DNA of 64,000 nucleotides, taken from positions 1-64,000 of the forward strand of contig NZ_PISE01000017.1 of NCBI RefSeq assembly GCF_002835805.1, in the 5' to 3' direction. The translations under genes and the position numbers were made by a program. This stretch comes from Niallia nealsonii. GTDB taxonomy: Bacteria > Bacillota > Bacilli > Bacillales > Cytobacillaceae. Positions within the stretch are counted from its first letter, which is position 1, and each line of letters opens with the position of its first letter. Shown one piece after another: positions 43,611 through 52,748 of this stretch. Under the pieces are notes generated by a model. The model did not search any database. It had not been told where the DNA came from and saw nothing but the letters and a program-made list of their open reading frames with translations.

Positions 43611-44153
43611 ATGGAGTATGTTCAACCAATTAGGGATCCAGAGCTGTTAGAAGAGCTGAAGAAATATTTAAAAGCGGGAAATGAACGGGATTATGTCATG
43701 TTTATGCTGGGAATAAATACAGGGCTAAGAATATCAGATATTTTGAAATTAAAAGTGAAAGATGTTCGTGGCGATTTCATTAGTATTAGAGAGAAGAAAA
43801 CTGGCAAAGCAAAGAGGGTAGTCATTCGGCCTGTTTTGAAAAAGGTATTAAAGGATTATATTGCCAAGATGAAAGCTCATGAATATTTGTTTAGAAGCAG
43901 GAAGGGAAGAAATAAACCAATAAGAAGAGAGTCTGCTTACAGCTTATTAAAGAAAGCGGCAGCTGCAGTTGGCATTGAGGAATTTGGAACACATACGATG
44001 AGAAAAACATTTGGATATATGTTTTATAGACAGACGCATGATGTAGTGGCATTGCGAAAATTATTTAATCATAGGGACGATTCTACAACACTAAGATACA
44101 TTGGTGTGGACCAGGATCATTTAGACGATTTAATGCTAAAGATAAAAATTTAG
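43611..44153 (+). CDS. Short tyrosine recombinase, catalytic domain only
   Basis: 180 residues. All catalytic residues are visible: R in TGLRISDIL, K in KKTGKAKRV, H-x-x-R in THTMRKTFGY, H in FNHRDD, Y in LRYIG. The arm-binding and full SAM-like domains of an integrase are missing. It follows the late activator by 1 bp, so it is a late-type gene and not the lysogeny integrase. It may resolve genome multimers or act on an internal site. Confidence 0.82.
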   Translation: MEYVQPIRDPELLEELKKYLKAGNERDYVMFMLGINTGLRISDILKLKVKDVRGDFISIREKKTGKAKRVVIRPVLKKVLKDYIAKMKAHEYLFRSRKGRNKPIRRESAYSLLKKAAAAVGIEEFGTHTMRKTFGYMFYRQTHDVVALRKLFNHRDDSTTLRYIGVDQDHLDDLMLKIKI

Positions 44154-44397
44154 CATTATTTTTTTATGTTTTTTTCTTCGAAAAAGGGACTGAAAAGATT
44201 GCTGCTGAACTGTTGAATATTTCATAAATGTACAGGTGTATGATTCGTATGTAAATATTTTTAAAATACTTATGTATCAAGGCTCCACAGCCTTTTTATG
44301 AATCTTACAGAATTACTAGATAAGAAAGATTCGAGGGATTTAGGGCAACCTTTGCCACCTATATATGAGAAAACAATTGAACGGATATAAGTTGGTG
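44154..44397. other. Spacer before the HNH gene
   Basis: A T-rich tract follows the recombinase stop (44155-44175). AAGGCTCCACAGCCTTTTT (about 44279-44297) forms a small terminator-like hairpin. No gene seen. Confidence 0.45.
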
Positions 44398-44724
44398 ATG
44401 ATGATGATGGCTTATACAACAGAGTACTTAATACAGTTGATTAGGGAGGACAAGCTCATTAAGTTCTATAAGAGCAGAGCTTGGAAGGACCTAAGAGAAG
44501 TAGCGTTAAGGCGTGATAACTATGAGTGTCAGAACTGCAAGGGGAGAGGGAGATATCATAGAGCGCAATGCGTTCATCACATCAAGGAAGTAAAGCCACA
44601 TCCAGAGCTGGCGCTAACTCTTGATAACCTTATGAGCCTTTGCAATGCTTGCCATAATCAAGTTCATGATCGAGTAGCAGCTAAGCGGGGACAGCCTAAA
44701 TTTGTTAATGAGGAGCGGTGGTGA
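44398..44724 (+). CDS. HNH endonuclease of the packaging module
   Basis: About 109 residues; four consecutive in-frame ATGs (44398-44409) make the exact start uncertain. HNH signature: CQNCKGRGR, then CVHHIKEVKPHPELAL, DNLMSLCNACHNQVH. Two zinc-binding cysteine pairs frame the catalytic histidines. In HK97-like siphoviruses such an enzyme lies next to terminase and assists cos cleavage. Confidence 0.88.
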   Translation: MMMMAYTTEYLIQLIREDKLIKFYKSRAWKDLREVALRRDNYECQNCKGRGRYHRAQCVHHIKEVKPHPELALTLDNLMSLCNACHNQVHDRVAAKRGQPKFVNEERW

Positions 44725-44907
44725 ATGATAATCTTTTATGAAACAACAGAAGAGATTGAGTTCTGGAACTCATTAGTTCGCCAAATTAATAAAGGATTAA
44801 GAACAAAGTTAGCAATGGCGATTTTTTCAGCTGAATATAAAAGCGAATGTTACGAAACTAAGCTAAATAATAAAGAAATTTATAGAAATTTTATTAAAAA
44901 TATTTAA
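44725..44907 (+). CDS. Small phage protein, unknown
   Basis: 60 residues, ATG immediately after the HNH stop, with AGGAGCGG upstream inside the HNH gene. Mixed helical sequence (EIEFWNSLVRQINKGLRTKLA). Its place between HNH and the terminase leader suggests a packaging-module gene. No family recognised. Confidence 0.5.
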   Translation: MIIFYETTEEIEFWNSLVRQINKGLRTKLAMAIFSAEYKSECYETKLNNKEIYRNFIKNI

Positions 44908-45093
44908 TTCTTTCAGAATACCCCCCGGTCAAAAAGTTTTGGCTTTTTTAAGAAAATGTGACAACGGGGAAAGTTTTCGGGAGAAAAGATTTTTGGCAAT
45001 TTTGCATAAGTAGGGGGGCAAAAAATGCAACGGGTTGCAATCCCCCGAAAAATCACCTTGTAAAATATTTACAACAGTTGGGAGGTGGTCGAT
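44908..45093. other. Candidate cos region before the small terminase gene
   Basis: Contains CCCCCCGG (about 44922), a GGGG/TTTCGGG stretch, and a nested hairpin: GGGGG (45013-45018) pairs with CCCCC (45042-45046), enclosing TGCAAC-GG-GTTGCA (45026-45039). Cohesive-end sites of HNH-containing phages normally lie here between HNH and terS. The exact cut cannot be read. Confidence 0.45.
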
Positions 45094-45597
45094 TTGGATA
45101 GGATGCCAAAGAAGCATGAACTCGCGGTAAATGACTATTTGAGGGGTTCCACAGCCAAAGAAATTGCGCTTAAATATGGGGTTGCGGTAGGTACAGTGAA
45201 GAGCTGGAAAGCGCGTTATAAATGGACCGAAAAAAATGCAACTGCACCAGAGGCAACAGGCGAAAATGAAACCCTAAATACAGAGTATCAAGAAGCCCGG
45301 GAAATAATTTTAGATAGTTTGGTAGATCAATTGATTGCTAATGACATAAATCTTCCTCATTACAGAGATTTGGTGGAGGATTATATGGCATTATGGGATA
45401 TTAAAAATAATTTAATAGCTGATATAAGAGAAAGAGGAGTAGCAGTCGTTTGGACAAATGGAAAACAATCTGGGAAAAAGAAGAATGATAGTGTGAACGA
45501 GTTAAATAAAACCAACAAACAAATGCTAACACTTCTTTCGGAATTAGGATTAAAGGCAGCTAATCTTGAAAAGGATGATACGATTGAGGACGCATAG
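45094..45597 (+). CDS. terS: Terminase small subunit
   Basis: 167 residues from TTG, 9 nt after GGGAGG. N-terminal HTH (LRGSTAKEIALKYGVAVGTVKSWKARYKW) recognises the packaging site. A helical middle (VDQLIANDINLPHYRDLVEDYMALWD) is typical of the P27-like group. It overlaps terL by 23 bp. Confidence 0.88.
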   Translation: MDRMPKKHELAVNDYLRGSTAKEIALKYGVAVGTVKSWKARYKWTEKNATAPEATGENETLNTEYQEAREIILDSLVDQLIANDINLPHYRDLVEDYMALWDIKNNLIADIRERGVAVVWTNGKQSGKKKNDSVNELNKTNKQMLTLLSELGLKAANLEKDDTIEDA

Positions 45598-47230
45598 TTA
45601 TCATCCCTACATAGATGAATACATGGATATGGTGGATCAAGAGAAAATCCAAACATGTGAAGAACAAAAATTCTTGATGCATTTTTTGCGTTGGAAGCTA
45701 GATCAACCCAATATTGTTATCGATGCAGAAGCTATTGAAAAATCAGTAAGTGTGCCCGAACCATATTTTCCTTATAATTTGTTTCCCTGGCAGAAATTTA
45801 TTAATGCTTTTATTTATGGAGTTAGATATACAAATGGGCAATTAGTATTCAATCGGTTTTTAATCGAGATTGGCCGGGGAGCAGGAAAGAATGGATATAT
45901 CTCTTACAATAGTTTTTTCATGCAAACAGGTCACCACGGAATTAATAACTATGATATTGATATTGTTGCTACTTCTGAAGACCAAGCGAAGACATCATTT
46001 GAAGATGTTTATAACGTAATAGATGATCCGAAGAATTCTAAAAAGCTAAAAAAGATTTTCTATCAATCTAAAGTATTAATCCAGCATAAAATTACTAAAT
46101 CAAAATTAGAATTCAATACTTCGAATGCCAGGACAAAAGATGGTAAACGAAGTGGCGTTGTTATTTTTGACGAGGTTCATGAATATGAAGATTACTCGAA
46201 TATTAAAGTTTTCACTTCAGGTCTTGGGAAGAAGAAAGATCCTCGAACTTTCTATATTACGACAGATGGGAATGTTCGCGGCGGTGTTCTGGATGATTTA
46301 AAAGATGAAGCAAAGATGGTCCTTAATAGACAATTCCCTGAGAGCACCTTATTCCCGTTCATCTGCAAACTGGATCATGAGGGTGAAGTGGATGATATGA
46401 GTTTGTGGGAAAAGGCAAATCCATCTTTCCGATATAATCCAAATCTGCAACACGAGATGAAACAAGAATATTTCCTTATGAAGAAAAACAGCGCACTTCG
46501 AATGGAGTTCATGACAAAAAGAATGAACTTGCCAATGGAGGATGTGCGAAAAGAAGTTGCTACATATAAGGACAGATTAGCGACTGAACAGCCGATACCT
46601 GACTTGAAAAATTCAGAGGCTATTGGCGGATTAGACTTTGCGCAAATTCGAGATTTTTGTGCGGTTGGTCTTTTATTTAAAGCGAATGGAAAAAGATATT
46701 GGCTACATCATACTTTTATGCATCATACAGCACCGAAAACGCAAGATATTAATCCAGATATTATTGATTTAGCCATAAAAAAAGGCTTACTTACAGTTGT
46801 TTATGATAAGTCTATTAGCGCAGAACATGTTGTTAATTGGTTTATAAAGATGGCCAAAACATATCGGATTAAAAAGGTATGTATGGACTTGCATCGTTCT
46901 TCTATTCTAAAGCCAGCATTTGAGGAAGTAGGATTGGAAGTGGAGATAGTAAGAAGAGGAACGATTACTCATAGTATGCTTTCTCCTATGGTTGACGAGA
47001 TGTTTATCAAACAAGAGGTTGTATTTGGCGATGATCCTTTAATGCGCTGGTATGTAGGGAATGTATATAAAGAAGAAAAGATGAATGGCAATATTGAATA
47101 TAAAAAAATAGAACCTGAGAAGCGGAAAACAGATGGATTTTTCGCCTTTTTGCATGCCTTAAATTTTGATTCGGAACTGGTGGAATATACCCCGATTAGA
47201 AAAGGCATGTTTAGAGCAAGGACTTATTAG
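45575..47230 (+). CDS. terL: Terminase large subunit
   Basis: 551 residues from ATG 45575; the SD is weak and translation is probably coupled to terS. ATPase: Walker A-like IGRGAGKNGY, Walker B VVIFDEVHEYED, coupling motif TTDGN. RNase H-like nuclease: GGLDFAQIRDFCAVG and later acids (VCMDLHRSS). It drives DNA into the prohead and cuts at the packaging site. Confidence 0.95.
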   Translation: MIRLRTHSYHPYIDEYMDMVDQEKIQTCEEQKFLMHFLRWKLDQPNIVIDAEAIEKSVSVPEPYFPYNLFPWQKFINAFIYGVRYTNGQLVFNRFLIEIGRGAGKNGYISYNSFFMQTGHHGINNYDIDIVATSEDQAKTSFEDVYNVIDDPKNSKKLKKIFYQSKVLIQHKITKSKLEFNTSNARTKDGKRSGVVIFDEVHEYEDYSNIKVFTSGLGKKKDPRTFYITTDGNVRGGVLDDLKDEAKMVLNRQFPESTLFPFICKLDHEGEVDDMSLWEKANPSFRYNPNLQHEMKQEYFLMKKNSALRMEFMTKRMNLPMEDVRKEVATYKDRLATEQPIPDLKNSEAIGGLDFAQIRDFCAVGLLFKANGKRYWLHHTFMHHTAPKTQDINPDIIDLAIKKGLLTVVYDKSISAEHVVNWFIKMAKTYRIKKVCMDLHRSSILKPAFEEVGLEVEIVRRGTITHSMLSPMVDEMFIKQEVVFGDDPLMRWYVGNVYKEEKMNGNIEYKKIEPEKRKTDGFFAFLHALNFDSELVEYTPIRKGMFRARTY

Positions 47231-47245
47231 GAAAGGTGGTGGATT

Positions 47246-48418
47246 ATGGGATTCATAGATTGGATAAAAGGCTTTGTAACAAAAGATGATGGTTCCATTA
47301 GTTTGAAAGAATATCATTATGAACTATCTGTAAAAGCCTATGCGAAGAAATTAGCAATTGAAACATGCATCGATATTATTGCTAAAACTTTAGTCAGATG
47401 TGAGTTTCAAACATTTGATAAAGGCAAAGAAACAATTGGCAATAACTATTATTTGTTAAATGTTTCGCCAAATGATAATCAGAACGCAAGTGAATTTTTA
47501 CATTCCTTGGTTAACAAGCTGATAAAAAACAATGAGTGTTTAGTCATTATGCAAAGTGATCAATTGTTTGTAGCAGACAGTTTTACAAGAACAGAATATG
47601 CACTGAAAGAAAATGAATATAAAAATGTTTCTGCAAAGACGCTTAATTTTAATAAGACATTTTATGAAAGTGAAGTGCTTTATTTTAAATTAAATGATAC
47701 CAACATCATGAATGTGATTAATGAGCTGCATGAGGATTATGGAAGGATTTTAGACTCTGCCATAAATATATACAAGCGTTCAAATGCGAAAAGAGTTTTA
47801 CTGGAAGGCGATTTTCTAAGACCGCAAAGTGAAGAAGAACAAAGCATGATTGATGAAATGTTTAATACCCAATTTAAAAATTGGTTTGAAGCAGATAACG
47901 CTGGTGCAGTCTTTCAATTGCAAAAGGGATATACGCTAACAGATATGTCCGGTTCTGGTAAAAGCGGAACCCCGTCCACCACTAGCAGAGATATAAGAGC
48001 AGTTATCGATGATATATTTGATTTTATAGCAATGGCCTTTCATGTTCCTAGAGGAATGTTAAAAGGAGATCTGGCAGATGTAGAAAAGCAAACAGATAAT
48101 TTTTTAATGTTTTGTATTATGCCTTTAATCGAATTAATATCAGATGAATTCAATCGTAAGATGTACGATAAGAAGCAATTTATTGAAAGGACGTATTTAA
48201 AGATGGATTCTTCCCGTATCAAGATAATTGACATTGTACAATTGGCGACTGCAGCTGATAAATTCTTTGCAATTGGCGTTAATAATATCGATGAGAACTT
48301 ACGAATGATTGGGCGTGAGCCATTAAATGAAGATTATTCACAAAAAAGATATGTTACTAAAAACTATGAATCTGTTGACTCTATCGGAGAAGAGTCGAAG
48401 GGAGGTGAAGGGACATGA
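47246..48418 (+). CDS. HK97-family portal protein
   Basis: 390 residues, ATG behind GAAAGGTGG. Typical motifs: IDIIAKTLVRCEF near the start, LLNVSPNDNQNASEFLHSLV, DDIFDFIAMAFHVPRGMLKGD and ENLRMIGREPL. It forms the dodecameric ring at the DNA entry vertex. It overlaps the protease gene by 4 bp (ATGA). Confidence 0.93.
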   Translation: MGFIDWIKGFVTKDDGSISLKEYHYELSVKAYAKKLAIETCIDIIAKTLVRCEFQTFDKGKETIGNNYYLLNVSPNDNQNASEFLHSLVNKLIKNNECLVIMQSDQLFVADSFTRTEYALKENEYKNVSAKTLNFNKTFYESEVLYFKLNDTNIMNVINELHEDYGRILDSAINIYKRSNAKRVLLEGDFLRPQSEEEQSMIDEMFNTQFKNWFEADNAGAVFQLQKGYTLTDMSGSGKSGTPSTTSRDIRAVIDDIFDFIAMAFHVPRGMLKGDLADVEKQTDNFLMFCIMPLIELISDEFNRKMYDKKQFIERTYLKMDSSRIKIIDIVQLATAADKFFAIGVNNIDENLRMIGREPLNEDYSQKRYVTKNYESVDSIGEESKGGEGT

Positions 48419-49146
48419 AAATTAGGCGATATAAAAATGAGCAGTATAACAAGCTGGCAGAGATTACTCCAAAGTTTAAAGCGGAAGCGAAAGAGGATAT
48501 GTCCAGTTTAACTATATATGGTGATATAGGGGAGTCTTGGTGGGGAGATTCTATTTCAGCAAGTCAGATTGAACGAGCGTTAAAAGATATCCAGTCTGAT
48601 ACCATTCATGTTCACCTTAATAGCGGAGGCGGGGATGTATTCGACGGTATCGCTATATATAATCAATTGAAAAATCATAGTGCTAAAATTGTCATCCATG
48701 TGGAAGGTCTTGCTGCAAGTGCGGCTTCTTTAATATTAATGGCTGCTGATGAAGCGATTATCTATACAGGGGCAATGGTGATGATCCATGAAGCTTCAAC
48801 AGGGGTATGGGGAACTAAAGCAGATATCAAGAAAACTTTAAATGCGTTAGAAGGAATTGATAAATCACTTGCAGATATTTATATGACTCGTTTTCAAGGA
48901 GAGCGTGCTGAGGTAGAAAAGATGATTGAAAATGAGACTTGGTTTACAGCTGGAGAAGCAGTAGATATCGGTTTAGCAGATATAGTGGACGAAAAAGAAG
49001 CTGAACCAGTAGAAGAAGATCCAGAAGAATTTAAAAATAGTGTTCTAGAAAAAATTCGTAATCGGAATGGTAATAAGATTAACAATCAAGTAACGAAAAC
49101 AAACAACAGCATATTAGATAAATTCAAGCGCGTATCGAATGAATAG
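48415..49146 (+). CDS. ClpP-type prohead maturation protease
   Basis: 243 residues of the S14 class. HLNSGGGDVFDGIAIYNQL, catalytic serine in GLAASAAS, catalytic histidine in VMIHEAST. It cleaves the scaffold part of the capsid protein. The C-terminal acidic tail (EEDPEEFKNS) may serve as scaffold. AGGGAGGTG precedes the ATG. Confidence 0.92.
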   Translation: MKIRRYKNEQYNKLAEITPKFKAEAKEDMSSLTIYGDIGESWWGDSISASQIERALKDIQSDTIHVHLNSGGGDVFDGIAIYNQLKNHSAKIVIHVEGLAASAASLILMAADEAIIYTGAMVMIHEASTGVWGTKADIKKTLNALEGIDKSLADIYMTRFQGERAEVEKMIENETWFTAGEAVDIGLADIVDEKEAEPVEEDPEEFKNSVLEKIRNRNGNKINNQVTKTNNSILDKFKRVSNE

Positions 49147-49181
49147 GCGTTTTATTTATGTGCTTAAATAGGAGGAACATA

Positions 49182-50411
49182 ATGAAAAATGTATTTAACA
49201 CTTATAAAAAGCCTTTGCTTGGTCTTAATTTACAACTTTTTGGAGGCATTAAAAACCTCGATAATAATAAGCCGGTTATTCAAAATAAAGATGAACAAAT
49301 AGCAGCAATGCAAGCTGCCTTTGAAGAAGGTGATGCTAAAGTAGTAGCAGAAAAGTTGTTGGAAAACTTTGAAGGGAACTTTGTTCATTTCCAAAGCATG
49401 ATGAACGATGTTGTGAAAGATGCGAAAAGAGCAAAAGAAGAAAATTGGGATGCAAATGTATTGGCAGCTCGCGGTGTTCGTGTTCTTACAAGTGAAGAAA
49501 AGAAATTTTATAACCAAGTAATTGAAGTACAGTCTTTTAGCGAAGTACAAAAATTAATGCCGCCAACGGTTTTCGAAAGAGTTTTTGAAGATCTGGTTAT
49601 TGAACATCCATTATTATCTAAAGTTAATTTCCAAACGACAGGAGCAACAACAGCATGGGTTCTTCGTAAGCCTGGTGCAACTACCGCATTCTGGGGAGAT
49701 GTAACGGCTGCTATTCAGGAAATGGTGGATGAAGGATTTTACACGATTGAACAAGGGATGTTCAAACTAAGCGGCTTTTTAGTTGTAGCTAAAGCGATGT
49801 TTGAACTAGGACCTGAATGGTTGGATCGTTATGTTCGTACATTCTTACAAGAAGTTATTTCTGCAGAACTAGAAGAAGTTATTGTTGTAGGCACAGGAAA
49901 TAAGCAGCCTATTGGAATGATTCGTGATTTAGATGGTGCGGTAGTAGGTGGAGTTTATCCTGAAAAAACAAAAATTCCATTAACTGATTTTACGCCAAAG
50001 GAAATTGGAGAAAAGATTCTTGCTCCAACAACTAAAAATGGTACTCGCCGTTATACAGGTGTGACATTAATTATTAATCCATTAGATTATGCTACTAAAC
50101 TTTTCCCGTTAGGAACTAAGCGGAAAGATGATGGTACTTGGACGTATGATAATTTTTCTGTTCCGGGATTAGAGATTATCCAATCTCCTTCTGTTCCATT
50201 GGATACCATGATTTCTGGTAAACCAAAAGATTATTTTATGGGAGTAGCAAGCGAGCAAAAATTAGAAACAACAGATGTATTGCGTATGGTAGAAGATCAA
50301 CGCTTATACCTAGTACGTCAGCTTGCAAATGGACGTCCTTTAGATGCTGATTCATTCACCGTTTTTGATATTAGTGAATTAGGACAAGAAGAAGCAGTAG
50401 CAACGCCTTAA
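49182..50411 (+). CDS. HK97-fold major capsid protein
   Basis: 409 residues from ATG 49182 behind TAGGAGG. The start PLLGLNLQLFGG is common in Bacillus phage capsids. A short charged delta-like domain (to about 120) is followed by the HK97 fold (VTAAIQEMVDEGFYTIEQ, VVGTGNKQPIGMIRDL, VTLIINPLDY). It assembles the icosahedral shell. Confidence 0.93.
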   Translation: MKNVFNTYKKPLLGLNLQLFGGIKNLDNNKPVIQNKDEQIAAMQAAFEEGDAKVVAEKLLENFEGNFVHFQSMMNDVVKDAKRAKEENWDANVLAARGVRVLTSEEKKFYNQVIEVQSFSEVQKLMPPTVFERVFEDLVIEHPLLSKVNFQTTGATTAWVLRKPGATTAFWGDVTAAIQEMVDEGFYTIEQGMFKLSGFLVVAKAMFELGPEWLDRYVRTFLQEVISAELEEVIVVGTGNKQPIGMIRDLDGAVVGGVYPEKTKIPLTDFTPKEIGEKILAPTTKNGTRRYTGVTLIINPLDYATKLFPLGTKRKDDGTWTYDNFSVPGLEIIQSPSVPLDTMISGKPKDYFMGVASEQKLETTDVLRMVEDQRLYLVRQLANGRPLDADSFTVFDISELGQEEAVATP

Positions 50412-50429
50412 TAAAGAGGAGGAATTAAC

Positions 50430-50699
50430 ATGCCCTACGAGGTACTAAATGATTTTATTGAAAATGAACATAAAGGATTGCGATATCAAAAAGGAGAGCT
50501 TTATCCAAAGACAGGGTTTGAAGCGGATACTGAAAGAGTTGCCTTTCTGCAGGAAAAACATGAGAAATATAAAAAAGTATTTTTGGGTCCTGAATTAGAG
50601 CCAAAGGTAAATGAAACTGTAGATGATTCGAAAGAAATAGAATCAGAAGAAAAATCAAAACAGAAAAAAAGCACATCTAAAACAAAAGCTGATAAATAG
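50430..50699 (+). CDS. Small capsid-associated protein
   Basis: 89 residues, ATG behind AGAGGAGG. The first 50 residues (NDFIENEHKGLRYQKGELYPKTGFEAD) form a compact beta unit like small head-decoration or Rho-N-type phage proteins; the tail is a Lys/Glu/Ser linker. It lies between capsid and connector genes. Exact function not assigned. Confidence 0.55.
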   Translation: MPYEVLNDFIENEHKGLRYQKGELYPKTGFEADTERVAFLQEKHEKYKKVFLGPELEPKVNETVDDSKEIESEEKSKQKKSTSKTKADK

Positions 50700-50710
50700 T
50701 AGGTGTGTAA

Positions 50711-51022
50711 ATGAATGAGGAATTATTAGCTTCGTTATTGGAAGAAGTAAAGAATAGCCTTCGCATTACATGGACAGATGAAGATAACGATTTAAAGAAA
50801 TTAGTTAATAGATCAGTGGCGTACCTGGAGGGTTTAACGGGTACGTCTTTTGATTATGCAAAGGATGAACAGCCGAAGTCATTACTATTAGAGCGCTGTC
50901 GGTATGTATATAACAATGCTGCAGATGAATTCGAAAAGAATTTTCAGCAGGAGTTGTCCAGACTTATTCTAAAGGTTGCTATTACTAAACGGGCAGAGGT
51001 ATTAACAAATGGAGAGGTATAG
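50711..51022 (+). CDS. Head-tail connector protein (gp6-like)
   Basis: 103 residues, helical: LRITWTDEDNDLKKLVNRSVAYLEGLTGTSF is the classic start of phage DNA-packaging/gp6 connectors. It joins portal and stopper. It overlaps the next gene by 14 bp. Confidence 0.8.
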   Translation: MNEELLASLLEEVKNSLRITWTDEDNDLKKLVNRSVAYLEGLTGTSFDYAKDEQPKSLLLERCRYVYNNAADEFEKNFQQELSRLILKVAITKRAEVLTNGEV

Positions 51023-51368
51023 AGAAACGCTAAATGATGGATTTTTAACTTATGGCCATAAAAAAACGATTCGAACTGCAGATAAAACGGTAATAGGCAG
51101 TGAGTTTTTTTCAGAGGGAAAGCTTGCTTATAAAGAAATGTCGGCACGAGATAGTGATTATCAACTGGCAGATATTAAAAGTGCCAAATTAGATAGGAAA
51201 GTAAAAACGCTATATCCTCCTAGTTTCCGAAAGATCAATAAAAATAAGCTGAAGATCATCCTAAATAATACGGAATATGACGTTATCAATGTGGATTCAG
51301 ATGCTACAAAAAGCTATCTGTTTTTTTATTTGCAAGAAGTAGGTGTTTCTAATGAACGAAAAGATTAA
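51009..51368 (+). CDS. Head closure / stopper protein
   Basis: 119 residues, beta-rich, with the order of small head-tail adaptors (KLAYKEMSARDSDYQLADIKSAKLDRKVKT, then DVINVDSDATKSYLFFYLQEV). Both gene ends overlap neighbours. Assignment rests on size, position and strand pattern. Confidence 0.65.
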   Translation: MERYRETLNDGFLTYGHKKTIRTADKTVIGSEFFSEGKLAYKEMSARDSDYQLADIKSAKLDRKVKTLYPPSFRKINKNKLKIILNNTEYDVINVDSDATKSYLFFYLQEVGVSNERKD

Positions 51369-51741
51369 AGTGTATATAAAAAAACAAAATCAAAGTTTAG
51401 TCGATACATTGTCTTCTTATTTTTCCATAGAAGTTTATAAAGATGAAATGGCAGAAGATGAAGAACCAGAAATTTATCATTTCTTTATTTATGAGTTAGG
51501 AAATATTAAGCCAACTGGTAATGATGAATTCCTAAGCCAAGATGTGTTTGTTCACTATATATCAGAAAAGCGAGTAGATATTGAAGAAAATACATTGGAT
51601 ATTATAGCACTATTAAGGAACAAAAAATTTCTTTTCGGAGGCAGCACAAAAGGCAGACACCAGAAAGCAAATACCGATGCTTATGTAGATCGAGTCAGTT
51701 TTGCTTTTAGGAGGATGATTAAACTTGGCTGTCCGATTTAG
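51352..51741 (+). CDS. Minor tail / tail completion protein
   Basis: 129 residues from ATG 51352 behind AAGTAGGTG. Sequence such as FVHYISEKRVDIEENTLDIIALLR and a Gly-rich loop (FGGSTKGRHQ) fit the tail-terminator group. It overlaps both neighbours by about 17 bp. Confidence 0.62.
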   Translation: MNEKIKVYIKKQNQSLVDTLSSYFSIEVYKDEMAEDEEPEIYHFFIYELGNIKPTGNDEFLSQDVFVHYISEKRVDIEENTLDIIALLRNKKFLFGGSTKGRHQKANTDAYVDRVSFAFRRMIKLGCPI

Positions 51742-52156
51742 TATCGATTTTGGCGATTTTGTAGAGTTGGAACAAAACATGGCACGTTTGCCGGGAAAAT
51801 CCGAAAACCTAATGAATGAGTTTTTTCATAGTGAAGGGATTGAAATGGCAACCAAAGATATTACAGAGTTGATCCCTATTTCGAAAGGGAGAAAATCAGC
51901 ACGTAATAAAAAACATGCTAAAACTAGTGATTGGTCAAAGAGCGAAACTTTTAATTTAGGTTTTATTATCAAATCTAAAGGCGGTGCAGCCAAGAAAAAA
52001 GGTTCATTTGGCTATTTAGTTTTCCCAGATCAAGGGCGTGGTCCTCATAATCTAGTAAAACAAGATTTCATGTTAGAAGGTTTAAATAATTCGATTAATA
52101 AAATTGTAGAAAAGCTTAACTTGAAATTAGTTCAAGCTATCGAGGAGGAATTATAG
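51725..52156 (+). CDS. HK97 gp10-type head-tail joining protein
   Basis: 143 residues from TTG. Starts FSIDFGDFVELEQNMARLP and ends with a helix (NNSINKIVEKLNLKLVQAI); the central FPDQGRGPHN loop is typical for gp10-like proteins. The last base of its stop is the first of the next GTG. Confidence 0.78.
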   Translation: MAVRFSIDFGDFVELEQNMARLPGKSENLMNEFFHSEGIEMATKDITELIPISKGRKSARNKKHAKTSDWSKSETFNLGFIIKSKGGAAKKKGSFGYLVFPDQGRGPHNLVKQDFMLEGLNNSINKIVEKLNLKLVQAIEEEL

Positions 52157-52737
52157 TGCCAACAACTATTCAAGAATTTGATGCGGTAAGAATATCGAAT
52201 GCATCTATTCAATTTTTTAAGGATGGAATAAAACAACCAGGTATTAAATTTGGCTGCCTTGGGACGGTAGAAGGCGAAACAGAAGTACAGGAAATTGTAA
52301 AAGTTTGTGAGGGGGTAACTGTAAAGAGAAAAATTAAACCTTTGCGAATGACTGTTACTGTTTCAGCACATATCCCTGTTGCTGTGGCGCGAACTTATTT
52401 TGGTTTAAAAGATACTTATGGAACGAAAGTATATACCTATGGAACAGATTCTAATGGAGAGAAGTTTATCTTTACTGCAGATGTAATTGATGATTTTGAA
52501 GATGTAGTGAAATTAATTGCTTTTTCCAATTGTACGGATAATACAGGTCTTAAAATTTCTATCGAAAACGGAGCAGATGAAGTGGCTTTACTAGAAGTGG
52601 AGTTTACTGTGCTGCCAGATGAATTGAAACAAATGTATTATGAAGCGTTTGTTGATGAATTAACAGATGCAAATATTGCATCAAAATGGCATTCGGATTT
52701 TACAGCAGACTTAGTAAAGGGCACACCAACGCCTTAA
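52156..52737 (+). CDS. Major tail tube protein
   Basis: 193 residues from GTG behind GAGGAGG. Beta-sandwich sequence: IQFFKDGIKQPGIKFGCLGTVEGETEV, then VTVSAHIPVAVARTYFG, VYTYGTDSNGEKF. It forms the tail tube. Position after gp10 and before the chaperone supports this. Confidence 0.82.
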   Translation: MPTTIQEFDAVRISNASIQFFKDGIKQPGIKFGCLGTVEGETEVQEIVKVCEGVTVKRKIKPLRMTVTVSAHIPVAVARTYFGLKDTYGTKVYTYGTDSNGEKFIFTADVIDDFEDVVKLIAFSNCTDNTGLKISIENGADEVALLEVEFTVLPDELKQMYYEAFVDELTDANIASKWHSDFTADLVKGTPTP

Positions 52738-52748
52738 TTTAGGAGGAT

